A stretch of DNA of 64,000 nucleotides from Dysgonomonas sp. 521. Lineage in GTDB: Bacteria > Bacteroidota > Bacteroidia > Bacteroidales > Dysgonomonadaceae. Shown here piece by piece: positions 9,136 to 16,974 of this stretch. The stretch covers positions 52,818 to 116,817 of the forward strand of contig NZ_QVMO01000012.1 in NCBI RefSeq assembly GCF_010501055.1. The letters are read 5' to 3'. Each line of letters opens with the position of its first letter. Positions within the stretch are counted from its first letter, which is position 1. Both the position numbers and the translations under genes were made by a program. The notes beneath the pieces were generated by a model. That model saw only the letters and a list, made by a program, of their open reading frames with translations. It did no database searches and had not been told where the DNA came from.

Positions 9136-10401
9136 TTATTTCCTTATAATCGTTTGCGCCCTGTCGGGCCCTAGTGAAACGATGCTGATAGGCACTCCGA
9201 GTTCTTTTTCCAGAAATGAGATATAATCCGTAAATTCTTTCGGGAACTGGTCTTCTTTCAGCATCTTTGTCATGTCGGCCTGCCAGCCTTTCATTTCCAC
9301 ATACACAGGTTTGATGCGGTCATCTACCTCGAAAGGAAATTCAGATACTGTCTTCCCTTCTATCTCGTAAGCCACACAGGCTTTTATTGTTTCAAATGAA
9401 TCGAGCACATCGCTTTTCATCATGATGAGCTGGCTTACGCCGTCTACCATAATGGCATAGCGCAAGGCGACTAAATCTATCCAGCCACAACGGCGCGGAC
9501 GTCCTGTAACGGAGCCGAACTCGAATCCGAGTTTGCGCAACTGGTCTCCCGTTTCGTCAAACAGTTCGGTAGGGAACGGGCCGCTGCCTACTCGTGTGCA
9601 GTATGCCTTGAAGATGCCGTATACTTCGCCTACATTGCGTGGCGCTATACCAAGCCCTGTACATGCTCCGGCGGTAATGGTGTTCGATGAGGTCACAAAC
9701 GGGTACGAACCGAAGTCTATATCCAGCATTGTTCCCTGCGCTCCTTCCGCCAGTACTTTCTTGCCTGTACCCACCGCGTTGTTGATGAAGTGTTCGCTAT
9801 CGATAAATGTAAACTCTTTCAGTTTGGCAATACCGTCGAACCACTCTTTTTCGATACCTGCCAACGCGCTCGTATCAAAGTTATATTGATTGAGTATCCT
9901 CAGATGTTTGGCTTTAGCCGTATTGTACTTCTCTTCGAAGTTGTGGAGTATATCCCCCACCCTAAGCCCGTTGCGGCTTATCTTATCAGTATATGTAGGG
10001 CCTATGCCTTTGCCGGTGGTACCTATCTTAGAGTCTCCTTTGGCTGCTTCATAGCAGGCGTCGAGCAGGCGGTGGGTAGGCATGATGAGATGCGCTTTTT
10101 TTGATATATACAATCTCGATTTCAGGTCGTGCCCCGATTGTTCCAACGCTTCTATCTCTCCTTTAAACAAAGCGGGGTCGAGGACAACGCCATTGCCTAT
10201 CACATTCAGTTTATTACCTTGGAATATACCGGAGGGAACGGAACGAAGGACATATTTCTTGCCTTCAAACTCAAGTGTATGACCAGCATTGGGGCCTCCC
10301 TGAAAACGGGCTACGATTTCATAATCAGGTGTCAACACATCTACTATTTTTCCCTTTCCTTCGTCGCCCCACTGTAAGCCGAGCAATACATCTACTTTCA
10401 T
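9136..10401 (-). CDS. purA: Adenylosuccinate synthetase
   Basis: GTP-dependent enzyme joining IMP and aspartate, the first committed step to AMP; cytosolic. At 421 residues it is of normal length. The N-terminus carries the GTP/IMP loop LQWGDEGKGK (residues 9-18), followed by GGPNAGHT, then GTTGKGIGPTYTDK, and later VTGRPRRCGW and the C-terminal SLGPDRAQTI guanine-binding part. The start MKVDVLLGLQWGDEGK is standard. It lies 80 bp downstream of a Fur-family gene in the same direction, an arrangement familiar in Bacteroidales, so the two are probably co-transcribed. Confidence 0.98.
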   Translation of the reverse strand: MKVDVLLGLQWGDEGKGKIVDVLTPDYEIVARFQGGPNAGHTLEFEGKKYVLRSVPSGIFQGNKLNVIGNGVVLDPALFKGEIEALEQSGHDLKSRLYISKKAHLIMPTHRLLDACYEAAKGDSKIGTTGKGIGPTYTDKISRNGLRVGDILHNFEEKYNTAKAKHLRILNQYNFDTSALAGIEKEWFDGIAKLKEFTFIDSEHFINNAVGTGKKVLAEGAQGTMLDIDFGSYPFVTSSNTITAGACTGLGIAPRNVGEVYGIFKAYCTRVGSGPFPTELFDETGDQLRKLGFEFGSVTGRPRRCGWIDLVALRYAIMVDGVSQLIMMKSDVLDSFETIKACVAYEIEGKTVSEFPFEVDDRIKPVYVEMKGWQADMTKMLKEDQFPKEFTDYISFLEKELGVPISIVSLGPDRAQTIIRK

Positions 10402-10481
10402 GTTTTATCTATTTGTCATTTTTTAAGTCGCATGAAATATCCCTGCCAATAACATTACCAGACATTCGCAGTACCGACATT

Positions 10482-11000
10482 TCATTTTTTCTTATTAATA
10501 CGGGTACTCTTATTTTCTGTTACTTTCGCTTTATTCTTCTTTTCCTCTGCATTTTTAGACCGCATGCACTTGTTGCAGATACCATAAATATACATGCTGT
10601 AATAGCTGATTTTGAATCGTTGCAGCTTTTTCTGCTGCGCCGGAGTAAAGAGGTTTCCGTTCTTATGCTCTTTGACCTCGCCACAACTCAGGCAAATAAG
10701 ATGATCGTGATTTTCATTGCCGAAAGCGCGTTCATACTGGGACACATTAGCTCCAAACTGATGCTTTACCACCAGTCCGCAATCAAGCAATAGTTCTATC
10801 GTATTGTATAGCGTCGCGCGGCTTACCCTGAAACTAGACTGCTTCATCGCTTTGTAAAGGGAATCCATATCAAAATGCCCTTTGGTAGAATAAATGTGCT
10901 CTAGTATTGCGTATCTTTCAGGGGTCTTACGATGCTTATTCAAATTCAGATAATCAGTGAATTCGTTTTTGACCTGCTCTTTAAGTTTAATGTTATCCAT
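10482..11000 (-). CDS. Fur/PerR family transcriptional regulator
   Basis: Metal-dependent DNA-binding repressor, 172 residues. The N-terminal winged helix shows RKTPERYAILEHIY and the recognition helix RVSRATLYNTIELL. The C-terminal dimerisation domain holds the metal ligands NHDHLICLSCGE and a second pair CNKCM, so a structural Cys4 zinc site (C..C near 119-122 and 156-159) is likely. The lysine-rich tail KKNKAKVTENKSTRINKKK is an extension. Iron (Fur), peroxide (PerR) and zinc (Zur) sensing cannot be told apart from this sequence. It stands upstream of purA. Confidence 0.9.
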   Translation of the reverse strand: MDNIKLKEQVKNEFTDYLNLNKHRKTPERYAILEHIYSTKGHFDMDSLYKAMKQSSFRVSRATLYNTIELLLDCGLVVKHQFGANVSQYERAFGNENHDHLICLSCGEVKEHKNGNLFTPAQQKKLQRFKISYYSMYIYGICNKCMRSKNAEEKKNKAKVTENKSTRINKKK

Positions 11001-11121
11001 TTATAAAAATCTGATCTGAACAAAAATACATCTTTTTGAAGAATAAACAGTGGTATAATCCGGAAAAAAAAGGAAAGTGTTCAAAAATTTATTTATCAAA
11101 GACATACCCTGCATAAAGTAG

Positions 11122-11153
11122 AAAAAGAGAACTCTCCCGAGCTCTCTTTTTCA
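11122..11153. terminator. Terminator hairpin after the NigD-like gene
   Basis: GAAAAAGAGA and TCTCTTTTTC arms with an inner CTC/GAG pairing form an almost perfect stem with U tracts for either direction. It lies between the minus-strand NigD-like gene and the Fur-family gene. Confidence 0.65.
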
Positions 11154-11174
11154 GAAAGGAAATCAAAAAGAATA

Positions 11175-11930
11175 TTAATAAATATTCAGGTTAGTCGAAT
11201 TATCTTTTTCATTGAGTGCAGTACTTCCCGCTGTTCCGGCTTCGCCGTACTTATACTCTATTGTTTTTATCTTTGTATCTCCGCTAAAGTCTGTCCATTC
11301 TATATCGAATGTTACTTTATCGCGTCCTGATGTCAGATAGGGAGTAAGGTCGAACGACACATAACCATTTACACCATAGTGTTCGGGGTCTCCGTTCCTG
11401 TTGTGCCTGAATTCCAGTTTTACGACATCATCTAATGTTGAGAGATCGGGTCTGGCAGATACCATATTTATCAAATGAGCCTTGGTTTCGCCGGTATTAA
11501 AGCTGAAATAGATATTCATATACCCTCCACTTGCCCATATCGAATATACCTTGATCGGATCGTATCCTATACTATCTTGTTGTACCTCATCATCGGGCGC
11601 TATATAAGCAATTTCCTTTGTCAGCACATCGGTAAACCCGTTCAGCTTAACAGCATGATCGTAACCATCAAATTTATCGGATAATATAGTATAGTTTATA
11701 ATAGCTCTGTCATATTTAGGCTTCAGATTTATGCCCACCGGCGCTGCAACCCAAAGTTTCTCTCCGCTATCTAAAGTAAAATCGTATGTATTCTCTCCTA
11801 CTTTGTTTACTGTTACCATCGACCTCCAATACTTGTCAAGGGAGTAACCATCATCGGAGCAAGAAGTAAATCCTATTGCCAGAACAAAGCAGAGAATCTG
11901 CATTGAAAATAGTTTCGTCGACTTTTTCAC
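11175..11930 (-). CDS. NigD-like lipoprotein
   Basis: 251-residue lipoprotein. The signal ends in a lipobox at C24 (IGFTSCSDDG) and the following SDDG favours surface or outer-membrane sorting. The first domain (about 40-110, with VNKVGENTYDFTLDSGEKLWVAAP) is a small beta barrel and the second (about 125-235) an immunoglobulin-like sandwich containing VKLEFRHNRNGDPEHYGVNGYVSFDL. This two-domain layout and the W-AAP motif match the NigD family common in Bacteroides, first noted in a bacteriocin-related operon but mostly of unknown function. It is monocistronic, with its own terminator. Confidence 0.85.
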   Translation of the reverse strand: MKKSTKLFSMQILCFVLAIGFTSCSDDGYSLDKYWRSMVTVNKVGENTYDFTLDSGEKLWVAAPVGINLKPKYDRAIINYTILSDKFDGYDHAVKLNGFTDVLTKEIAYIAPDDEVQQDSIGYDPIKVYSIWASGGYMNIYFSFNTGETKAHLINMVSARPDLSTLDDVVKLEFRHNRNGDPEHYGVNGYVSFDLTPYLTSGRDKVTFDIEWTDFSGDTKIKTIEYKYGEAGTAGSTALNEKDNSTNLNIY

Positions 11931-12066
11931 GACTAAAGTTTTTACTTGAATTTAATTGTTTACTTTCTTTTTACAATTAGTAGATACCATTTTAACCCTA
12001 TCGTTGCACGAGAAAATCTAAATAATTGTTAAAAACGATTCTTTTCAGGAAAAGCGGTACTCAATC

Positions 12067-12513
12067 TTATCTTTTTTGCCTGAAAAAGTCCTTCATAAGG
12101 GTAGCGCATTCTTCTTCCAGAACGCCTGATACTACGGTGGTTTTAGGATGCAGGATAGAGGGCGAAAATGTGGAGTAGCCTTTTTTAATGTCTCCGGCTC
12201 CGTAAACTATCTGCGCTACCTGCGACCACAATAAGCCTCCCGCACACATAGGGCATGGCTCTACTGTAACATACAGGGTGCAGCCGGTCAGGTATTTCCC
12301 TCCAAGCACATTTTCGGCTGCGGTAATAGCCTGCATTTCGGCATGTGCCGTCACATCGTTAAGGGTTTCGGTAAGGTTATGCGCCCGTGCTATAATACGC
12401 CCCTGGCAAACGATGACTGCCCCGATAGGGACTTCGCCCTTGTCGAATGCCTGACGGGCTTCATTCAAAGCCTGACGCATATAGTATTCGTCGTTGAGTA
12501 TAGATGGGTTCAT
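12067..12513 (-). CDS. tadA: tRNA-specific adenosine deaminase-like nucleoside deaminase
   Basis: Zinc deaminase of the cytidine/deoxycytidylate deaminase fold; TadA converts A34 of tRNA-Arg(ACG) to inosine. The start at MNPSILNDEYYMRQAL gives 148 residues; longer readings extend through the upstream gene. The catalytic HAE is H57-A-E59 and the zinc cysteines are C87 and C90 in PCPMCAGG. The ATG overlaps the upstream stop as ATGA, which fixes the start and implies translational coupling. A guanine deaminase is the main alternative; the helical C-terminus FFRQKR fits TadA better. Confidence 0.82.
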   Translation of the reverse strand: MNPSILNDEYYMRQALNEARQAFDKGEVPIGAVIVCQGRIIARAHNLTETLNDVTAHAEMQAITAAENVLGGKYLTGCTLYVTVEPCPMCAGGLLWSQVAQIVYGAGDIKKGYSTFSPSILHPKTTVVSGVLEEECATLMKDFFRQKR

Positions 12514-12728
12514 CGGCGCATCTCGTTTTCGCCAAACAGGGTAGGATAGTCCTGGTCTAGGCTTTTGAGTACATGGGCAATGATAGTCTCGCGGCACCAA
12601 CGGGAACGGTTAGCTATCTTATACTTCTTTATATACGAAGCTATAAGGGCATACTCCTCTTCATTCAGCGAAAAGAGAAGATGTTTGGTACGGTTGCTGT
12701 GCGTTCCTTTCTTTTTCGGTTTCATCAT
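12510..12728 (-). CDS. Small ribbon-helix-helix-like protein (MobC-like)
   Basis: 72 residues, basic at the N-terminus (MMKPKKKGTHSNRTK), then a beta strand HLLFSLNEEEY and two helices ending near LKSLDQ. This is the pattern of ribbon-helix-helix DNA-binding proteins, and the segment SLNEEEYALIASYIKKY recalls the MobC/relaxosome accessory group. No relaxase is nearby, so a mobilisation role is unlikely here; it may be a small regulator. It overlaps the deaminase gene by 4 bp (ATGA), which supports it being real. A TACTTTTG motif lies only 3 bp upstream of its ATG, so it may have almost no leader. Confidence 0.6.
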   Translation of the reverse strand: MMKPKKKGTHSNRTKHLLFSLNEEEYALIASYIKKYKIANRSRWCRETIIAHVLKSLDQDYPTLFGENEMRR

Positions 12729-12782
12729 TGCAAAAGTAAGTACTTATCTGAATATGTGAAAGTATTTTGATAAGAATATCGG

Positions 12783-12847
12783 CTACCGGTCGCCTAAATC
12801 CCCCGAAGGGGGGGAGTAGCCTTCCCTTTTGGGAGGTTGGAGGGGCT
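12783..12847. repeat. GC-rich palindromic repeat downstream of dinB
   Basis: Contains AAATCCCCCGAAGGGGGGGAG and CCTTCCCTTTTGGGAGG hairpins and ends directly at the dinB stop codon. It is of the same type as the repeats at 5.5 and 6.8 kb and may act as a transcription end signal. Confidence 0.75.
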
Positions 12848-13927
12848 TTATCCTCCATCTTCGTCAAAATTAATCCGTAACTGAACGGCATCGTACCACC
12901 CTGTTTCATCGTCACTGTTTTTCAGTCCGAGGCCAATCAGCCGCACTTTGGGAGACAAGTCGACAAGCTGCAGGAGTTCGAACCCCGCCTTGTAGAATGT
13001 TTCGTAGTCGGAAACGGCTTCCGCAAAGGTTCTGCTGCGGGTAATCATCTTAAAGTCAGCATATTTGATCTTCAGAGTGACAGTCCTGCCCCTGAATTTT
13101 TTCTTATCTATATAATCGAAGGCTTCACGGGCAACTATATCGAGTTCGAAAGCCAGTTCGTCCAAATTGTCAATATCCCTGTCGAAGGTGGTTTCTGAAC
13201 TGACGGACTTCCTTATCCGCTTCGATTCTACGGGGCGGTCGTCTATGGCACGGGCGTTCTGGTAGTATATATGTCCCGCCTTGCCAAAGACGGAGACCAG
13301 TTCATTTTCGGAGCGTTGCTTCAAGTCCCAGCCTGTCTTTATCCCTAACTGGTGCATGAGTTTTGCCGTGACCTTGCCCACCCCGAAAAACTGTTCTACA
13401 GCCAGCGTTTCCACAAAATGCTCGGCGACTTTGGGCTTTACTACAAACAGCCCGTTGGGCTTGTTCTGGTCGGAAGCTATCTTTGCCAGAAACTTGTTGA
13501 AAGACACGCCCGCCGAAGCCGTCAGGTGGGTGGTTTCGTATATTTTTTGTTTTATCTCCCGCGCTATTTCGGTAGCCGAAGCTATTTGCTTATGGTTCTC
13601 GGTCACATCGAGGAAAGCCTCATCGAGGGAGAGCGGCTCCACCAAATCGGTGTATTCGTGGAATATATCCATTATCTGCCGCGATACGGACTTATAAACA
13701 TCGAACCGCGCGGGAACAAATATCAGGTGGGGACATTTGCGCAGGGCGGTCTTGGAGGCCATAGCCGAACGCACACCGTAACGCCGCGCCTCGTAACTGG
13801 CTGCCGCAACCACGCCACGCGGCCCCGCATATCCCACAGCAAGGGGCTTACCCCTGTATTCCGGGGTGTCGCGCTGCTCGATGGATGCATAAAAGGCATC
13901 CATATCTATGTGGATTATTTTTCGCAT
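12848..13927 (-). CDS. dinB: DNA polymerase IV
   Basis: Y-family error-prone polymerase for translesion synthesis; cytosolic, binding the sliding clamp. 359 residues. The metal-binding carboxylates are D8 in IHIDMDAFYASIEQRD and D102/E103 in SLDEAFLDVT. The Y-family block RRYGVRSAM is at about 49-56. Thumb helix-hairpin-helix FGVGKVTAKLMHQLG and the little-finger domain SVSSETTFDRD follow. The C-terminus QLRINFDEDGG lacks an obvious clamp-binding peptide except possibly QLRINF. The stop codon borders a GC-rich repeat, and an A-type element begins 18 bp upstream of the gene. Confidence 0.95.
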   Translation of the reverse strand: MRKIIHIDMDAFYASIEQRDTPEYRGKPLAVGYAGPRGVVAAASYEARRYGVRSAMASKTALRKCPHLIFVPARFDVYKSVSRQIMDIFHEYTDLVEPLSLDEAFLDVTENHKQIASATEIAREIKQKIYETTHLTASAGVSFNKFLAKIASDQNKPNGLFVVKPKVAEHFVETLAVEQFFGVGKVTAKLMHQLGIKTGWDLKQRSENELVSVFGKAGHIYYQNARAIDDRPVESKRIRKSVSSETTFDRDIDNLDELAFELDIVAREAFDYIDKKKFRGRTVTLKIKYADFKMITRSRTFAEAVSDYETFYKAGFELLQLVDLSPKVRLIGLGLKNSDDETGWYDAVQLRINFDEDGG

Positions 13928-13944
13928 TCGGTTTATTTTTACTA

Positions 13945-14128
13945 AGTAACTGTTTAAATTTTATACGAATATTTTATTATACCTTTTTCTTCGTTCATTT
14001 TTAGGCTGTTTTCGGCTGCTTTTTCCTTTCTCTCAACTCAACCAACGGTCACAGGAGCGAAGCGTATGTAAATAAGCATCTCTAAAACATCTCTGAAAAT
14101 TGGAACGAATAAAATTTAAGCAGTTACT
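13945..14128. repeat. A-type palindromic element, copy A1
   Basis: 184 bp with terminal inverted repeats AGTAACTGTTTAAATTTTAT (left) and its near-complement at 14109-14128 (19 of 20 match). The inner arms pair again (TTCGTTCATTTTTAG with TGAAAATTGGAACGAA). The core holds GGTCACAGGAGCGAAGCG, shared by the other A copies and by the element at 50.2 kb. No coding capacity. Confidence 0.85.
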
Positions 14129-14310
14129 AAAAAGTGACAAAAGTGACAGTTTTTTTCTGTTTTTTATTGTTACTTTTTTACTAGTGCTTCGTTGGTATAC
14201 CTTCACAGAACTGTTATTCGTAATGTGAAATATTTGGTTCTGCCAATTTTAGCTTCGCTGATTTTCAATTCAATCATTGTCACTTTTTTTTAAGAGTAAT
14301 TTTTTGTTTC
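14129..14310. repeat. AGTGAC inverted-repeat stretch
   Basis: AAAAGTGACAAAAGTGAC near 14130-14147 faces GTCACTTTTTTTTAA near 14279-14293. Between them is AT-rich sequence with the phrase TTTTAGCTTCGCTGATTTTC, seen also in the palindromic element near 31.6 kb. Nothing coding. Confidence 0.4.
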
Positions 14311-14386
14311 TGTCATGCTGACGACAAGAAGCATCTCTTGTCTCGTTCTCCTTTGAGCAACGAGATACTTCGTTCCTCGGCATGAG
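14311..14386. repeat. Interspersed GTCATGC...GCATGA hairpin
   Basis: Begins TGTCATGCTGACGACAAGAA and ends CTTCGTTCCTCGGCATGAGA, so the ends are inverted. Relatives are at 58095-58168 and inside 50171-50381. Non-coding. Confidence 0.6.
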
Positions 14387-14410
14387 AAAGAGAATGTAGC
14401 ATTAATTATT

Positions 14411-14709
14411 AATGCAAATCAAGGGTTGCTTTGGGTTGCAGTATACTATTATAAATCAACCTTCTGTTTTGCAACCAGGGTTCTAAGTCCACGAAGTGGG
14501 CTAATATGGATAACTACGGGTAAAACCCGTGGAAAAAGCGGATAGGGAGAGGCCGTCTATGTAGGAGGCGAATGGCATTTGTTTTTGCTATTTGCCTCCT
14601 ACGGAGACACATTCTTCTGTCAGTTCCTGCCACGGGTTTTACCCGTGGTTATCCACCTTCAGTCCCTTCGGGACAATAAATTTGAACGAATAAAATTTAA
14701 ACAGACTCT
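14411..14709. repeat. Composite palindromic region with an A/B-type right end
   Basis: 14486-14674 is an imperfect palindrome: the arms carry TACGGGTAAAACCCGTGG and CCACGGGTTTTACCCGTGG, with AAGTCCACGAAGTGG facing TCAGTCCCTTCGGGAC outside them and an inner hairpin with TAGGAGGCGAATGGCA. Directly after it, GAACGAATAAAATTTAAACA and GACTCT (14684-14709) form a normal right end of the A/B elements. ATGCAAATCAAGGGTTG at 14412 resembles the end of the 211-bp elements. Confidence 0.6.
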
Positions 14710-14804
14710 TATATAAGATAAAGTTAGAGAAAAAAAGTAACGTGAACAGCTCAGAATATGAGAAAAATATATTGTTCAAGTCCTCGCCCTTGAGTTAGAC
14801 TATT

Positions 14805-14830
14805 AGAAACTGTTTAAATTTTATTCCAAC
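14805..14830. repeat. Solo A-type end at the 3' end of murI
   Basis: AGAAACTGTTTAAATTTTAT followed by TCCAAC matches an A-type terminus read inward, but no element body follows because the murI coding region begins there. The murI stop codon TTA (14821-14823, minus) and its last codons lie within it. Confidence 0.65.
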
Positions 14831-15648
14831 GTTATATGCTTCACTTCAATCTCTTTATGGAGGAAGATGGTCGCGGCTTCTGAAAATTTTTCGGGAGATT
14901 CGGTTGTAAAGTAACGTGTTGCCCCTCCCTTTGTACATACATTATCCATATCGGGATGGCGGTGGAGATAGTCCTGCAGGCTGCGGGCTATATATCCTCC
15001 CTGAGGCAGGGCTGTAACGCCGCCGGGCAAGAAACGCTTAATCTTATCCAACAACAACGGGTAATGTGTGCAGCCGAGAATAAGGGTATCGATCTGCGGG
15101 TCTTTGGATAATATATTGTCAAGGTTCTTCTTTATAAAATAATCCGCTCCTTCGCTCTCGTATTCCCTGTTCTCAACCAGCGGAACCCACATAGGGCAGG
15201 CCTCGCCCGTTACCTTTATGTCAGGGAAAAACTTGTTTATCTCCAACGGGTACGACCCTGATTGTATAGTACCTACCGTACCCACAATACCCACATGACG
15301 GCTTTTGGTTACTTGTCCGACGATTTCGGCTGTAGGGCGTATTACGCCAAGCACCCTTTTGTCGGGGTCTATATCAGGGAGGTCATTTTGCTGGATAGTA
15401 CGCAGCGCCTTTGCCGAAGCTGTATTACATGCCAGTACAACAAGGTTGCAACCCATGTCGAACAGGGCTTCGACTGCCTGTTTGGTAAATTCATAAACAA
15501 CTTCAAACGAACGCGAACCATAGGGCGCACGGGAATTGTCGCCGAGATAGCAATAGTCATACTCAGGCATAAGGGCTTGTATTTCCGACAGGATCGTTAA
15601 GCCGCCATATCCTGAATCAAATACACCAATGGGACCGGGTTTAAGCAT
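14821..15648 (-). CDS. murI: Glutamate racemase
   Basis: Makes D-glutamate for peptidoglycan; cytosolic. With the start at MLKPGPIGVFDSGYGG the protein has 275 residues; a longer reading adds 15 residues not typical of the family. The catalytic cysteines are C74 (LACNTASAKA) and C193 (LGCTHYPLL), with D11 in VFDSGYGG. The stop codon and the final residues LE lie within a solo palindromic-element end, so the C-terminus may have been rewritten by a repeat insertion. A TATCTTTG -7 element is about 83 bp upstream. Confidence 0.95.
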   Translation of the reverse strand: MLKPGPIGVFDSGYGGLTILSEIQALMPEYDYCYLGDNSRAPYGSRSFEVVYEFTKQAVEALFDMGCNLVVLACNTASAKALRTIQQNDLPDIDPDKRVLGVIRPTAEIVGQVTKSRHVGIVGTVGTIQSGSYPLEINKFFPDIKVTGEACPMWVPLVENREYESEGADYFIKKNLDNILSKDPQIDTLILGCTHYPLLLDKIKRFLPGGVTALPQGGYIARSLQDYLHRHPDMDNVCTKGGATRYFTTESPEKFSEAATIFLHKEIEVKHITLE

Positions 15649-15730
15649 TCGTTTTTGTTTTATACAGATATAGTGAAAGCCGAGCGCAATCAAGCTTGCT
15701 TGAAGTTGCCGAGGCGCATCCTATATTATG

Positions 15731-15738
15731 CAAAGATA
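15731..15738 (-). promoter_or_regulatory. Candidate -7 element for murI
   Basis: TATCTTTG on the minus strand about 83 bp upstream of the murI ATG; no clear -33 TTTG. It lies just outside the A2 repeat. Confidence 0.35.
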
Positions 15739-15764
15739 AATACAATATTGGAGGTAAAGAGATA

Positions 15765-15935
15765 AGAGCCTGTTTAAATTTTATACGAATATTTTATTAT
15801 ATCTTTTTCTTCGTTCATTTTTAGTCTGTTTCCGGCTGTTTTTTCCTTTCTCTCAACTCAACCAGCGGTCACAGGAGCGAAGCGTATGTAAATAAACATC
15901 TCTAAAAATTGGAACGAATAAAATTGAAACAGTTA
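15765..15935. repeat. A-type palindromic element, copy A2 (hybrid left end)
   Basis: About 171 bp. The left end reads AGAGCCTGTTTAAATTTTAT (B-type outermost bases) but runs into the A-type body (ACGAATATTTTATTAT, then TTCGTTCATTTTTAG and GGTCACAGGAGCGAAGCG). The right end ATAAAATTGAAACAGTTA contains the stop codon of the next minus-strand gene. Confidence 0.8.
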
Positions 15936-16253
15936 TTTAGTCATTTCATCCAGCGTGTGCCCCCAGTCGTACTCGTTGATATGCTCCCCAAAGGCCTTGC
16001 GGGCAACATCCAAAACATCTTTGTCGAGTTTAATATCCGTTTCGTACAGGTTACTGACCGTGTTTTCGAGAGCGATCAGCCATTCGTTAAGTTCGAGGTA
16101 ATACCGTGCATCTTTTACCAGAAAACCGAGGTATTCTTTCATGGGTACTACCTTTGTGATAAGTTGAAATGAGAGAGCTTTAGTCCGGGCTTCTTCTCCC
16201 TGTGCTACTTGTTCGAGCAAGTCAATAAATTGAGTCGTCAGTTCTTTATTCAT
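15933..16253 (-). CDS. Small acidic helical protein of unknown function
   Basis: 106 residues, no signal peptide, almost entirely alpha-helical by composition, with many E/K pairs (LLEQVAQGEEARTKALSFQL) and a C-terminal EHINEYDWGHTLDEMTK. No known family recognised. Its ATG overlaps the end of the upstream gene by 8 bp, which suggests coupling with the secreted EPFW-motif protein. The TAA stop lies in the right end of the A2 palindromic element. Confidence 0.6.
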   Translation of the reverse strand: MNKELTTQFIDLLEQVAQGEEARTKALSFQLITKVVPMKEYLGFLVKDARYYLELNEWLIALENTVSNLYETDIKLDKDVLDVARKAFGEHINEYDWGHTLDEMTK

Positions 16254-16806
16254 TTTCTTTTTCTATTTTGGCACAACCTTTATAAATATGACCCCTGAAA
16301 TTAATAAAAATTTCGAAAAAAGACACTTCTTCACATATACAAAGTTCACAAACCTGCTGTTCGCGGGGAAAATAGGAATAGCCTCTCACAAGTCCATATA
16401 TATTCTCACCTTCGCATCCGAACATAAAAGAGAAGCTGTTGTCGATAAAATCGTTGACATCTATCTTTAGTTTGTATGAGGACTTTCCTGCTTCGGGGTG
16501 GGTAAAGGTTAATAAATGCTCTTTTATTTCTGCATTCCAGAACGGTTCATCGCCTTCGGCATGAAAAGAAAGCCCGGCATCAAATACTTTCGACAAAAAA
16601 GACGTAGCCTGCAAACGCCCTGTCTGTTCCAGTTCTTCGGGATGCTTCCAGTCCATCGTTTTCTCATTCAGATTCCAGACTTTTATAGAAGTATCGGAAA
16701 TACTGCCGGCAAAGAGGTACTCTGAGTTTTTGTTGTCCTGATATAACTCCTGTGCGAAGAAAGGCAGGGAGAAGCAAAGCAATAGTATGATTAAGATAGT
16801 TTTCAT
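16246..16806 (-). CDS. Secreted protein with a GDEPFW motif
   Basis: 186 residues with a clear signal peptide (MKTILIILLLCFSLPFFAQ). The segment FHAEGDEPFWNAEI near residues 80-93 resembles the G-x-EPFW motif of small periplasmic proteins in the COG3650 group, often linked to META/HslJ-type lipoproteins; this is a motif-based inference. Four cysteines near the end (FGCEGE, QQVCELCICEE, GCAKIE) could form disulfides. It probably forms a two-gene unit with the next small gene. A short broken coding fragment ends 10 bp upstream of its start. Confidence 0.6.
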   Translation of the reverse strand: MKTILIILLLCFSLPFFAQELYQDNKNSEYLFAGSISDTSIKVWNLNEKTMDWKHPEELEQTGRLQATSFLSKVFDAGLSFHAEGDEPFWNAEIKEHLLTFTHPEAGKSSYKLKIDVNDFIDNSFSFMFGCEGENIYGLVRGYSYFPREQQVCELCICEEVSFFEIFINFRGHIYKGCAKIEKENE

Positions 16807-16816
16807 ATTTGCATAA

Positions 16817-16942
16817 TTACTCTTTAGGATAATTCTTTAATACTGCATACAATCTTTCTTCTGCTTCTCCACTCATTTTGCCGATTTTCACCTCTACATT
16901 TTTCAGGTTTTTCAATTTTGTCTTGTCCTGAAATAGCGTTAC
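16817..16942 (-). pseudogene. C-terminal remnant of an unidentified gene
   Basis: On the minus strand an open frame of about 41 codons without a start ends in TAA at 16817-16819. It reads TKLKNLKNVEVKIGKMSGEA and then EERLYAVLKNYPKE, a protein-like amphipathic helical tail. It begins abruptly at a stop next to the end of the IS200-like element, so insertion of that element probably removed the 5' part. The parent protein is not recognised. Confidence 0.4.
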
Positions 16943-16974
16943 TCAAAAAAGAGTAAAGTTATGGAAGAAAACGA

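Noticed and set aside
12067..12600. Longer start for the tadA-like gene adding 29 residues
   Set aside because: The added part reads through the upstream RHH gene in another frame; the ATGA overlap gives a better start.
12661..12915. 84-codon open frame spanning the dinB end and the small RHH gene
   Set aside because: It reads through a GC-rich repeat and overlaps two better supported genes.
14129..14820. Possible hidden gene in the dinB-murI gap
   Set aside because: All frames are broken by stops, and the sequence is made up of repeats and palindromes.
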